This document shows positions 22,681-29,938 of a DNA stretch of 29,938 nt, piece by piece (position 1 is the stretch's first letter; every line of letters starts with the position of its first letter). The stretch comes from an uncultured Lachnospiraceae bacterium. Its GTDB lineage: Bacteria; Bacillota; Clostridia; Lachnospirales; Lachnospiraceae. Position numbers and translations under genes: made by a program. Below the pieces are notes generated by a model. That model did not search any database. It was not told where the DNA came from and saw nothing but the letters and a program-made list of their open reading frames with translations. The stretch lies in the NCBI GenBank assembly GCA_910578795.1, contig CAJTSD010000044.1, forward strand, positions 1 through 29,938, given 5' to 3'.

Positions 22681-25232
22681 TGCTTCATCTCCCTGCTCCA
22701 TTTATTTAGCACCTCCCGTATCCCTTCCACAACTGTTTCCCACACCATACAAACATCTCCATAAAGGGTATTTATTTTTTCCATATCGCCACCTCTGCCC
22801 GCCAGTTCAAGCTGATAAAAATACCCGCCCAATTTGGACGCGCCAATCCCAAGCGCCTCTCCCTTCAATCCGTGACACGCGGCAATCCAGGCATCCCAAA
22901 GTGGACTGCATTCGTCCAAATCCCCGGCAAGCACATCGTTTTCCATAAAAACCGTTCTCTTTAGCAGATTGTCCCTGATATGTGCCAATTTCATCTGCTG
23001 CACTTGCTCCTGCCCAGCAAACAGCACAAGCAGTTCCCGATAAAAGTCCGCATCCATATCCGCATAGCGCAGCCCCTCCTGTGTCTGAATACCGCACTGC
23101 TCCAACTGTCCCATCCAGTTAGCTACATCTAATCCCATCTCCTTTTGTACCGGTTCTGTTTCCACTGCAGCCACCATTTCTCCATGCTCATGTACGGCAA
23201 AGCAATGATCTAGCATTCGTTCCAGTTTTTCTGGTGCAACAGGTTTCGTCAGATACCCTGTAAACCCTTCCGATAAATACATCTGCTCTGCCCCTCTTCC
23301 TGCGTTCGCCGTCAGCGCAATCGCCATCGTATCCCGATTTTTCCCGTCTGCTCACCTTCTGATTTGGCGAAGAGTTTCCAACCCGTCCCGCCCCGGCATC
23401 ATATGATCGAGCAAAATCAAATCATATTTCCTGCGCTTACAAGCCTCCACGGCGGCAAAACCGTCCGGTTCCGTTTCCACCTGCGCTTTTGTACGTCTTA
23501 GTAAATGTTTCAGCACCTTCAGATTATTTGTATTATCATCCACCGCAAGAATTGTCTTTGTATGGAAATCCGGCAACTCTGAAAACTCCTCTTTATCGTG
23601 CACTTCCCATTCCCTAATCCCCTCTTCTTTTGCCTCAATCCACGGAAAAGTAACCGTAAACACACTTCCGCTCCCCGAAGCACTCTCCACCGTAAGTCAT
23701 CCGTCCATCGCCTCCGTCAACTGTTTTACAATGGCAAGCCCAAGCCCCATGCCGCCCGTATTACTCCCACGCCCGAAATTCTCAAAAATCCGCGTCAACT
23801 CCTGCTTTTGAATGCCGATACCGCTGTCGCACACAGACAGCAAAAGCCACCTGCTTCCCTGCTCGTTTCGTGTTTCCACCCGTAAGCAGACAAAACCGCT
23901 GTCCGTATATTTGACTGCATTGGACAACAAATTGACGATTACCTGAAGAAGATGTGCAGCATCACTCAGCAAAGCCCTGTTTCCCGCTGCCACATTCTCC
24001 TTGTCCTCAACCGAAAATGCAAGCCCTTTCTTTTGTGCCTGCGGACACATTAACTCCTTTGCCCGTTCCAGCACTGCACAAAGCAAATACGGTTTACGCT
24101 CAACCGTAAGCGTTCCGCTCTCCAATCTTGACGCATCTAAAATCTCATCAATCAAAGACATCATATGCTCCCCCGCGCCCGACACTTCCTTTGCATAGCC
24201 CTTAATCCAGTCTTCCCCGCTCTCACGCCAAATCATCTCATTCATGCCAAGCATGGTATTCATCGGCGTGCGCAGTTCATGGCTGACACGCATCAAAAAC
24301 TGCGTCTTTGCCTCATCCGCCTCTTTTAGCTTTTGCATTGTCAGCACCTGCTGCGTCTGATCGACAAACCACAGCATGCTTCCGTTCTTTTCACCGTGCT
24401 CAATAATATCCTCCATACGCAGTTCATATACGCTGTCCCCTATGTGCAGCAAATGCTCCTCTCCCTCCATAAGCCTGCAAATTTTTGCATAACTTCCAAT
24501 ACTGCTGTCCCTGCGGATATTCGGAAACAACTCGTCCATTTTGTGATTGACGAAAATAACCGTATACTCCCTGTCAAGAATAATCAGCCCCTCATTCCCA
24601 TGATTAAACGCATTGTCAACTGCCGCATGAAGCGAGCCAAAATAGTGATAACGCACCATTGCAATCATCATGCAGAACATACAAAAGGTCATTGCAACCA
24701 CAATCGGATTATAGCTTCCAAACAGTCCGAACCGCTTTAAAAACAACGTCCCCTCCAGCACACCGAGTCCGACTGCAATATATAAAATGCGTTTTTTCTG
24801 TAAGGGAGCGCTCTTTTTATAACGGACAAAACATAATAGCAGAATCGTAAAAATGACAAGATCCAAATGGATAAAATGAACATACCATAAAACGCCTCTA
24901 CCCGCTTTAATCCTGTCGTACATCCCGTCCGTCAAAATCTCCATTGACGTATAAAAAAGCCTGTGATATTCCGCCGTAAAGACGCCAATCAGCACAAACG
25001 TATTGCACACCGCCCCCAGTACATATACCCATACCGGTATCGGAAATTTCACAAACTCCGAAACAAACCACAAAAGCGACACCCAAAGCCCCGCCTGTCC
25101 CAAATACTGCACACACAATCCCGAAAGCGCCTCCCCCAACCGTATCCGCATGGATGAGCTCCAAATAGATTCCGATGACAAAAAGCATTAGCAAAACCGC
25201 CGTAATATTTACCGCCTCTAAAAAAATAACAT
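22668..25232 (-). pseudogene. 7TM hybrid sensor histidine kinase with receiver and Hpt domains, multiply broken
   Basis: Joined pieces give one kinase: a seven-helix N-terminal sensor, a PAS-like part, HisKA (phosphoacceptor His codon 24279-24281, in VSHELRTPMN), HATPase (NLLSNAVKYTDSG, GMGLGLAIVKQL), a receiver (Asp codon 23406-23408, LLDHMMPGRDG) and an Hpt domain (His codon 22872-22874, CHGLKGEALG). Four lesions are visible. The ATG at 25232 with AAAGGA upstream hits TAG after four codons unless one T is added to a seven-T run (25220-25226). A G5 run (25133-25137) needs one base less. Two in-frame TGA codons interrupt the HATPase-receiver junction (23697-23699) and the receiver (23352-23354). 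It stands next to no partner regulator. Confidence 0.85.
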
Positions 25233-25264
25233 TCTCTCCGGTCCTTTCTACAGGAATTTCCTTT

Positions 25265-25293
25265 ATTATAGCATTGTCGTTTTGGGATTGCAA
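25265..25293 (-). promoter_or_regulatory. Promoter of the hybrid kinase remnant
   Basis: TTGCAA (25288-25293) and a perfect TATAAT (25265-25270) are 17 bases apart on the minus strand, 33 bases before the ATG. The promoter remains near-consensus although the gene is broken. It abuts the pncA terminator. Confidence 0.8.
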
Positions 25294-25324
25294 AAAGACG
25301 CTCGTCCAATTCCTGGAGAGCGCC
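25292..25324 (-). terminator. Intrinsic terminator after the PncA-type gene
   Basis: Seven pairs with one G-U (25297-25303 with 25318-25324) are extended by four more (25305-25308 with 25314-25317), and on the minus strand five T residues follow (25292-25296). It lies 45 bases after the PncA-type stop codon. Confidence 0.85.
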
Positions 25325-25369
25325 TTTTGTCAGACAAGTGGTAAACAATTTATTTACACAACCACTCCA

Positions 25370-25894
25370 TTACCTGACATCAATCTGACACATTTTCATC
25401 GCCGCAAGCGCATTCTGATGACTTTCGGGCGTCACGCCCGCGCAGCACCGCTCCACAACGCTGATGTCAACTTCGGGGAGTGCCGCTTTGATTAAAAGCG
25501 CATTGGAAATAACACAGATGTCAGTACATAATCCGATTATCGTCACATGCTCAAGCGTTTCCATCGACTGTAAATACGCGGCAAGCTCCATTGAGCCAAA
25601 GGTCGGCTTATCAAATACCTTCATGCCGCCCGGACGCAGCGCCTCAAGCTTTTTGTCGAGCTGCCACCCGTCCGTTCCCTTGATACAGTGCGGCACGGGA
25701 AGCTTCTTTCCCTCCTGTGTGTCCAAATAATTGTCAAAATGTGTGTCCCTTGTAAAAACAACCTCACCGTCAAAGCCTTTTACCAGTTCGGCAACATTGT
25801 CAACAATCTGCACCGCCTCCTTTGTGCCAAGCGCACCGTCGATAAAATCTTTCTGCATATCCACCACCACAAGGACGTTCTTCGTATTCCCCAT
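25370..25894 (-). CDS. pncA: Isochorismatase-family cysteine hydrolase, probable nicotinamidase
   Basis: The 174-residue protein has the isochorismatase/nicotinamidase catalytic triad pattern. D12 lies in VVDMQKDF, K96 in FDKPTFGSM and C127 in GLCTDICV. The segment FTRDTHFDNYLDTQEGKKLPV and PHCIKGTDGW matches the metal and substrate region of short nicotinamidases (nicotinamide to nicotinate in NAD salvage). Substrate is not proven by sequence alone, since the family is broad. The gap to the upstream M15 gene is only 43 bases, so they may be one operon. Confidence 0.85.
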   Translation of the reverse strand: MGNTKNVLVVVDMQKDFIDGALGTKEAVQIVDNVAELVKGFDGEVVFTRDTHFDNYLDTQEGKKLPVPHCIKGTDGWQLDKKLEALRPGGMKVFDKPTFGSMELAAYLQSMETLEHVTIIGLCTDICVISNALLIKAALPEVDISVVERCCAGVTPESHQNALAAMKMCQIDVR

Positions 25895-25937
25895 TGTTTC
25901 ACAACCTTTCTGTATTCGTTTTTTTTATTCATTTTCA

Positions 25938-26861
25938 CTATGGAACCGCTTTGTCAAAATGCTGATAATCCTTCAGGCTCTTCCACGTACCGCCCCACCG
26001 GAACCCGTGCTCCATAAAAAGCCGGTAGCACAAATCCTCTTTGTCGATTTTATAGGGAAACTCCTTACTGCGGTCGGCGTATTCGTCGCTCCCTTCCGGA
26101 AAGCTTTTAGTGCTTCCGTCAGCGTAAGAGCGCACGCATGGATTATAAAACGGATTAATGTCAATTGCCAATCCGAAACTATGCTTTGACAGATTATCAG
26201 AGCCTTCCACGGTCCGGTAATTAAAGCAGGACGTGTTGTTTGCCTGCATGGACAGCTCGTCGTCCCCGCCGTATTCGTCCACAAGCTTCATACGCTCAAT
26301 CGGATATTGGTTCTCGTAAAGCTCCCGCATAATTGCAAGAATATCCTCTGCAATCGCCGCATTGACAATCAGCTCGCCCACATGCGTTTCACCGTCAAAA
26401 CCGATATGCAGCACTTGGAGATAGCGCAAATCCTCCAATGCAATATCGTCATTCTCCACATAAGAGCAGCCGTTTATTCGTTCGTACAGTTCATCTGTTA
26501 TCGGGCTTGTCGTAAAATAGGTTTCCGGATTTTTAATTTCTGACACTTGTGTCATATTTTCATGTGATTGTATCTCACTTTCCGATCCTGTTTGCGGTTG
26601 TGTTTCTTCCTGTAACTGTGTCTGTGTGGTATATTCCGTTTCTGACACTTGTGTCATAATTTCACTTACCGGTTCAACAGGCTCCTGTCCCAAAAAAGAC
26701 TGCGTTTCTTCTGATGCTGGCGGCAGAAACAACGGCTCGTCATCGCCCGCCGCATAAATTGCAATACACACGCTCAGCAGCAACAGGGAAATAATAAGTA
26801 TGATAATCACAATAAACTGCATTTTCCTGTTTTTGTTTTTCATTCCAAATCTGTCCTCCAT
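25938..26861 (-). CDS. M15-family D-Ala-D-Ala carboxypeptidase-like protein, membrane-anchored
   Basis: The 307-residue protein has an N-terminal membrane helix (about residues 14-37), then a Thr/Gln/Glu-rich linker to about 120, then an M15_4-type peptidase domain. The zinc-ligand pattern is visible: H227 and D234 in SKHSFGLAIDIN and H301 in KDYQHFDK. M15 peptidases trim peptidoglycan stem peptides, so the domain would act outside the membrane. The linker repeats MTQVSE twice. Two starts are possible: ATG at 26861 (AAAGGG upstream) or at 26843 (GGAGG upstream); I keep the longer. Likely transcribed with pncA. Confidence 0.85.
   Translation of the reverse strand: MEDRFGMKNKNRKMQFIVIIILIISLLLLSVCIAIYAAGDDEPLFLPPASEETQSFLGQEPVEPVSEIMTQVSETEYTTQTQLQEETQPQTGSESEIQSHENMTQVSEIKNPETYFTTSPITDELYERINGCSYVENDDIALEDLRYLQVLHIGFDGETHVGELIVNAAIAEDILAIMRELYENQYPIERMKLVDEYGGDDELSMQANNTSCFNYRTVEGSDNLSKHSFGLAIDINPFYNPCVRSYADGSTKSFPEGSDEYADRSKEFPYKIDKEDLCYRLFMEHGFRWGGTWKSLKDYQHFDKAVP
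26537..26658 (-). repeat. Two 20-bp repeats containing a palindrome inside the M15 gene
   Basis: An identical 20-base sequence occurs at 26537-26556 and 26639-26658, exactly 34 codons apart. Each copy contains the near-perfect palindrome TGACACTTGTGTCA and encodes MTQVSE. This is probably a duplication within the linker rather than a regulatory site. Confidence 0.7.
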
Positions 26862-26915
26862 CTTGCATACCCTTTTTCTATACCGAAAAAACGGATTCTG
26901 TTCCTACTGTTCCTA

Positions 26916-26944
26916 AGTATACTACAAAATGTGCAAAATGTCAT
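26916..26944 (-). promoter_or_regulatory. Promoter of the M15-pncA pair
   Basis: ATGACA (26939-26944) and TATACT (26916-26921) are separated by 17 bases on the minus strand, about 55 bases before the longer M15 start. Confidence 0.6.
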
Positions 26945-26962
26945 GGATTTATTCAAGACGCT

Positions 26963-28291
26963 TTATCCAAATAAAATCATCAGTGACAGGAAAAGCCGCA
27001 CAACCTCCTCAAGCGACAGCAGCAAATAGACATACGGTATCGGAAGACGCAGCACAAACGCCGCAAATAGTCCAAGCGGTACGCCGAACACCCACGTGCC
27101 TATGATGTCAACCCACATCACGTAATCCGTTTTTCCGCCGCTGCGGATAATTCCGCCTCCAAGTATCATATTGCATACTTTTACAGGCGCTAAGGCTGCA
27201 AATACCGTAAGGATTTTCACGCAAATGCCGCGCACCGTTTCGCTCACATTGTAAATCCGCACATAGCCCGGAGCAAGCATCATCAGCAATGCCGACAGCA
27301 ACAATGCGCCAAACAGCCCATACCGCATCAGTCTTTTGGCGTCCGCATATGCCTTGTCATATTCCCTGTTTCCGAGTGATTTGCCAATCAGAATGCCTGC
27401 CGCCTGCGCCAGTCCGCTCAGCGCTCCGATGAGAATCCCCTGAACCGGACCCGTCATCGTCATTGCCGCACACGCGTCGGTGCCAATCCTTGCGTAAATT
27501 GCCGCATACACATTTTCGCCTGCACTCCATAGAAACTCACATACCAAAACGGGCACAAGTATTTTCATAAACTGCGTCATGCCCTGCCTGTCAGATTTTT
27601 CACAAACATTGTGCCGTATCCGGTACTTTACGCGACTGCCTAAAAGAAACAACAGCGTCAGGACACATGTGCCAGCTTGTGCAATCACGCTCGCAAGTGC
27701 CGCCCCCCGCACACCCATCGGCGAAAATCCAAAATTTCCGAAAATCAAACCATAATTCAACCCTGTATTGAGCGCCACCCCAAAAATTCCCGCAAACAAT
27801 GAAAAAAAAGCATGTTCCATGCAGCGCAAAAGCACGGATACAATTGACGTAACTGCCATCGGAATAAAAGACCACGCGTAAATGCGCAAATAAACCGCCG
27901 CCGTTTCACACGTCTGTATCTCCTTTGTGTAAAGCGACATCAGCCCAAACGAAGCCGCCGCGCACAACAGCCAAAAGCCCGCCGCTATTGCAAGCGAAAG
28001 CTGCAAGCATCTGCGAACGCTGCTGCCAAACGCCCGCATATTGTTCTGTCCGATATACTGTGCCAGCATAATTCCTGCCGCAGCAGACACCGCGCCAAGC
28101 ACCACCGAATAAATCCACGCAAACTTTCCGGCAATCCCAATGCCTGCAATGCTCACACTTCCAAGCTGCCCAATCATCACCTGGTCAATCATGCTAAATG
28201 AAGACTGGAGCAGCGACTGCAGTGCGACTGGAAGTGCAATATGCACTATGCTTTTTTGAAATTGAGCTTCTTCTGTTTTCCTTCGCATCAT
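26963..28291 (-). CDS. MATE-family multidrug/organic-cation exporter
   Basis: A 442-residue protein with about twelve membrane helices arranged as two MatE halves. The N-terminal motif ALPVALQSLLQSSFSMIDQVMIGQLG and the GVRGAALASVIAQ segment are typical of the family, which exports cationic drugs or metabolites using Na+ or H+ gradients. Its substrate cannot be told. The start overlaps the LacI-type stop codon by four bases (ATGA), so the two are translationally coupled and the exporter is probably under that regulator. Confidence 0.92.
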   Translation of the reverse strand: MMRRKTEEAQFQKSIVHIALPVALQSLLQSSFSMIDQVMIGQLGSVSIAGIGIAGKFAWIYSVVLGAVSAAAGIMLAQYIGQNNMRAFGSSVRRCLQLSLAIAAGFWLLCAAASFGLMSLYTKEIQTCETAAVYLRIYAWSFIPMAVTSIVSVLLRCMEHAFFSLFAGIFGVALNTGLNYGLIFGNFGFSPMGVRGAALASVIAQAGTCVLTLLFLLGSRVKYRIRHNVCEKSDRQGMTQFMKILVPVLVCEFLWSAGENVYAAIYARIGTDACAAMTMTGPVQGILIGALSGLAQAAGILIGKSLGNREYDKAYADAKRLMRYGLFGALLLSALLMMLAPGYVRIYNVSETVRGICVKILTVFAALAPVKVCNMILGGGIIRSGGKTDYVMWVDIIGTWVFGVPLGLFAAFVLRLPIPYVYLLLSLEEVVRLFLSLMILFG

Positions 28292-29292
28292 ACATCCGCC
28301 ACGCTTTCCCGCTCCACAAGCGAAACCGGTAGCGTCTGCACCGGATTAACTTCTTCCCCCGCCTTAAGCTTTTGCAGCGCCGCAACCGCCATTTTTGCGC
28401 GCTCTCCCACATCCTGCCCTACCGTTGTAAGGCGCGGATAGACACGTTCACAAAGTCCCATATTGTCAAAACCGACAAGCGAAATGTTCTTTGGAATTTG
28501 TATCCCTCGCTCCTGCAAAAAATGCATCAGCTCGATCGCATAGGTATCGGAAACGGCAAAGACCGCGGAATACTGCATTATCCTTGTTAAGTTTTTGACA
28601 TAAAAAGCATGACGCTGCACCCCCGTAAACGGAACCTCCAAAAAATCCGCGCCTGCTTCTTTCATTCCCGCCCTGCACCCGTCCATGCGCTCCTTGTCCG
28701 TACAGATATTGTTGTCGGAAATGCACAAAACCTTTCTGTGCCCTTTTTGATACAGATAATTTCCCACCTGCAAACCGCCATCGTAATTGTCGATAATCAG
28801 ATTGCAGATGCCTTTGTTTTCGGCAAAATATCCGTCATACACCACAAATGGAATGTGCATGTTTTCCCGCAGGCTCTTGTAATCGTTTTCGCAAAATCCA
28901 ATCAGTACAAGTCCCTCCATATTCCACATGGACGCAAAGCGAATAATGTCGTTCCATTGCGTTGCAGCTCTTACCATCATAAAATATCCGGCATGTTCTA
29001 ACATGAAAAGCAGTGCGTTTAAGGATGCCGCGATGAAAGCGTCCTCGAGCACCCTGTTTTCGTATTTTTCATGGCTGTTTACAACGACGCCCACAATGCG
29101 CGAATTGTTTTGCGACAGCAGAATGCCTGCCATGCTTGGAATGTATTGACGTTCTTCGAGCAACTCCTGCACACGTTTTACGGTTTCCTTTGAGAGTTTT
29201 TTTGTCTTTCCGTGAATGACGTTCGACACGGTTGCGGTGCTCAGTCCAAGCTCCTCGGCGATATCAACGATTCGTACGCGGTTTTGTTCCAT
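28288..29292 (-). CDS. LacI-family transcriptional regulator
   Basis: The 334-residue protein has a LacI HTH (VRIVDIAEELGLSTATVSNVIHGK, about residues 6-29) with hinge helix to about 60, then a Peripla_BP_3-type effector domain (SLVGFDNMGLCERVYPRLTTV near the end). It ends in TGA. GGGGAGG and AAAGGG precede the ATG. It shares an overlap with the MATE gene and faces a broken glycosidase gene upstream on the same strand, so its original sugar target may be lost. Its effector is unknown. A candidate operator lies by its own promoter. Confidence 0.93.
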   Translation of the reverse strand: MEQNRVRIVDIAEELGLSTATVSNVIHGKTKKLSKETVKRVQELLEERQYIPSMAGILLSQNNSRIVGVVVNSHEKYENRVLEDAFIAASLNALLFMLEHAGYFMMVRAATQWNDIIRFASMWNMEGLVLIGFCENDYKSLRENMHIPFVVYDGYFAENKGICNLIIDNYDGGLQVGNYLYQKGHRKVLCISDNNICTDKERMDGCRAGMKEAGADFLEVPFTGVQRHAFYVKNLTRIMQYSAVFAVSDTYAIELMHFLQERGIQIPKNISLVGFDNMGLCERVYPRLTTVGQDVGERAKMAVAALQKLKAGEEVNPVQTLPVSLVERESVADV

Positions 29293-29322
29293 TGCCCTTT
29301 CCTCCCCTGTGTGTTTTTTATC

Positions 29323-29350
29323 ATTTTAACAGGTTTTGCTGATATTACAA
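29323..29350 (-). promoter_or_regulatory. Promoter of the LacI-MATE operon
   Basis: TTGTAA (29345-29350) and TAAAAT (29323-29328) are 16 bases apart on the minus strand; TGT before the -10 box gives an extended -10. It lies about 30 bases before the LacI-type start. Confidence 0.55.
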
Positions 29351-29352
29351 AG

Positions 29353-29368
29353 GGTTAAACGCGTAACC
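29353..29368. promoter_or_regulatory. Candidate LacI-type operator
   Basis: GGTTA (29353-29357) and TAACC (29364-29368) flank AACGCG. The CG-centred palindrome adjoins the -35 box of the LacI-type gene, the usual place for autoregulation. Confidence 0.5.
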
Positions 29369-29427
29369 TCCGCCAAAGAATGAACTCCTATTTTAGCTAC
29401 TTTGTCATAAAAATGCGTTATTAATCT

Positions 29428-29807
29428 TTATACTTCACTCTCCAATTTAAAATTCACGTTCTCAATCTCCAAAGCATTTGCACCGTTTTGCCGTTCGTCC
29501 CTAAAATGCTAAACCTCATTTGCATCTGATTGTCATAAATAACAAAATTGGAAGCTGCGCCAGTCTGCCCTTAATCCAATTTTAGTACAAACAAACTGTT
29601 GTACGTTCCGGGCTTGTCTATCTGAATACCGAATACATCTGACAGCCCCACCTTCGGGTGCAAATGCACTGCGTCCGTATACTGCAATTTTTCTCCTTTT
29701 TCCAGTGGCAACGCATTGTTTTTGTTCTCCAAAAGCACACAGCTTTCCGCTGTTGACTGCCTCGCAAGCGCCTTATACCGCTCCATATCCGACATATGAT
29801 GATTCAT
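29428..29807 (-). pseudogene. Glycoside hydrolase family 3 remnant: deletion, stop codon and frameshift
   Basis: From ATG 29807 (AGAGG upstream) the first 40 or so residues, MERYKALARQSTAESCVLLENKNNALPLEKGEK, match the start of GH3 beta-glucosidase-type enzymes. The reading then jumps to unrelated residues (GLSDVFGIQIDKPGTYNSLFVLKLD) that look like the C-terminal part of a larger enzyme, so some hundreds of codons are missing. TAA (29571-29573) stops it. The same frame continues as GQTGAASNFVIYDNQMQMRFSILGTNGK, then needs one more A in the four-A run (29486-29489) to continue GANALEIENVNFKLESEV to a stop at 29428. A GH3 locus was probably once next to the LacI gene. Confidence 0.7.
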
Positions 29808-29938
29808 CAAAACCTCTTTTCCGCGCAACTGCCACATGAATCGTAAACGTCAAATCATACGCCTAGTCAGATTATAGATTTTCTGTCAAACTTTAAAAAA
29901 CTAATAAAACGTAAGCGCCTAATTTCGGGGTGTATCCC

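Noticed and set aside
23352..23699. TGA read as a sense codon (Trp or selenocysteine) in the hybrid kinase
   Set aside because: TGA is used as a real stop by the LacI-type gene at 28288-28290 and at the kinase's own end (22668-22670), and no selenoprotein context is seen. Nonsense mutation is simpler.
24333..24740. Plus-strand open reading frame of 135 residues opposite the kinase
   Set aside because: Antisense to a clear kinase domain, without family features or an upstream ribosome binding site.
25233..25293. TTG start at 25293 for the 7TM kinase
   Set aside because: The TTG is part of the -35 box of the kinase promoter and adjoins the pncA terminator. The ATG at 25232 has a ribosome binding site at normal distance.
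26541..26656. Two TGACACTTGTGTCA palindromes as operator pair
   Set aside because: Both are inside the M15 coding region, spaced by whole codons, and encode the same peptide. A coding duplication explains them.

Overview
The window reads as a chromosomal piece from a low-to-mid GC Gram-positive bacterium of the Lachnospiraceae / Clostridium cluster XIVa type. The evidence is the Firmicute-type S10 ribosomal operon, strong AGGAGG ribosome binding sites, sigma-A-like promoters, YesM/YesN two-component proteins and lipoprotein sugar-binding proteins. The species call is an inference from protein style, not from a search.

Region 1 (1-5211, minus strand) is the start of the S10 operon: rpsJ, rplC, rplD, rplW, rplB, rpsS, rplV, rpsC, rplP and the first codons of rpmC. 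A near-consensus promoter lies about 250 nt before rpsJ, and the leader between them can fold extensively. Divergent from it is a class I SAM-dependent rRNA-type methyltransferase (5382-6275), closed by a bidirectional terminator.

Region 2 (6353-9738, minus) is a membrane-protein operon: DUF2975, a small XRE/Cro-type HTH, DUF4153/DUF4173, DUF2752 and a Gln/Pro/Tyr-rich two-helix protein. Inverted repeats overlap its promoter.

Region 3 (9800-19787, minus) is a sugar sensing and uptake locus. It runs in order YesN-type response regulator, YesM-type sensor kinase, a membrane-anchored sugar-binding protein, a lipoprotein sugar-binding protein, then MglB, MglA and MglC and a small acidic tail-anchored protein. 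Two binding proteins sit between the kinase and the transporter, which suggests an extracellular sugar-sensing complex controlling galactose/glucose uptake.

Region 4 (19870-29807) mixes intact and decayed genes. Broken: a LytTR response regulator (one-base frameshift), an Ig-like surface protein fragment (frameshift, truncated 5' end), a 7TM hybrid histidine kinase (two frameshifts and two in-frame TGA codons), and a GH3 glycosidase remnant (large internal deletion, stop and frameshift). Intact: a coiled-coil FlxA-like protein, a PncA-type cysteine hydrolase, an M15 peptidase, a MATE exporter and a LacI-family regulator. Every frameshift falls in a homopolymer run, so sequencing error must be excluded before the decay is accepted. 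I saw no tRNA, rRNA, CRISPR array, insertion sequence or prophage.
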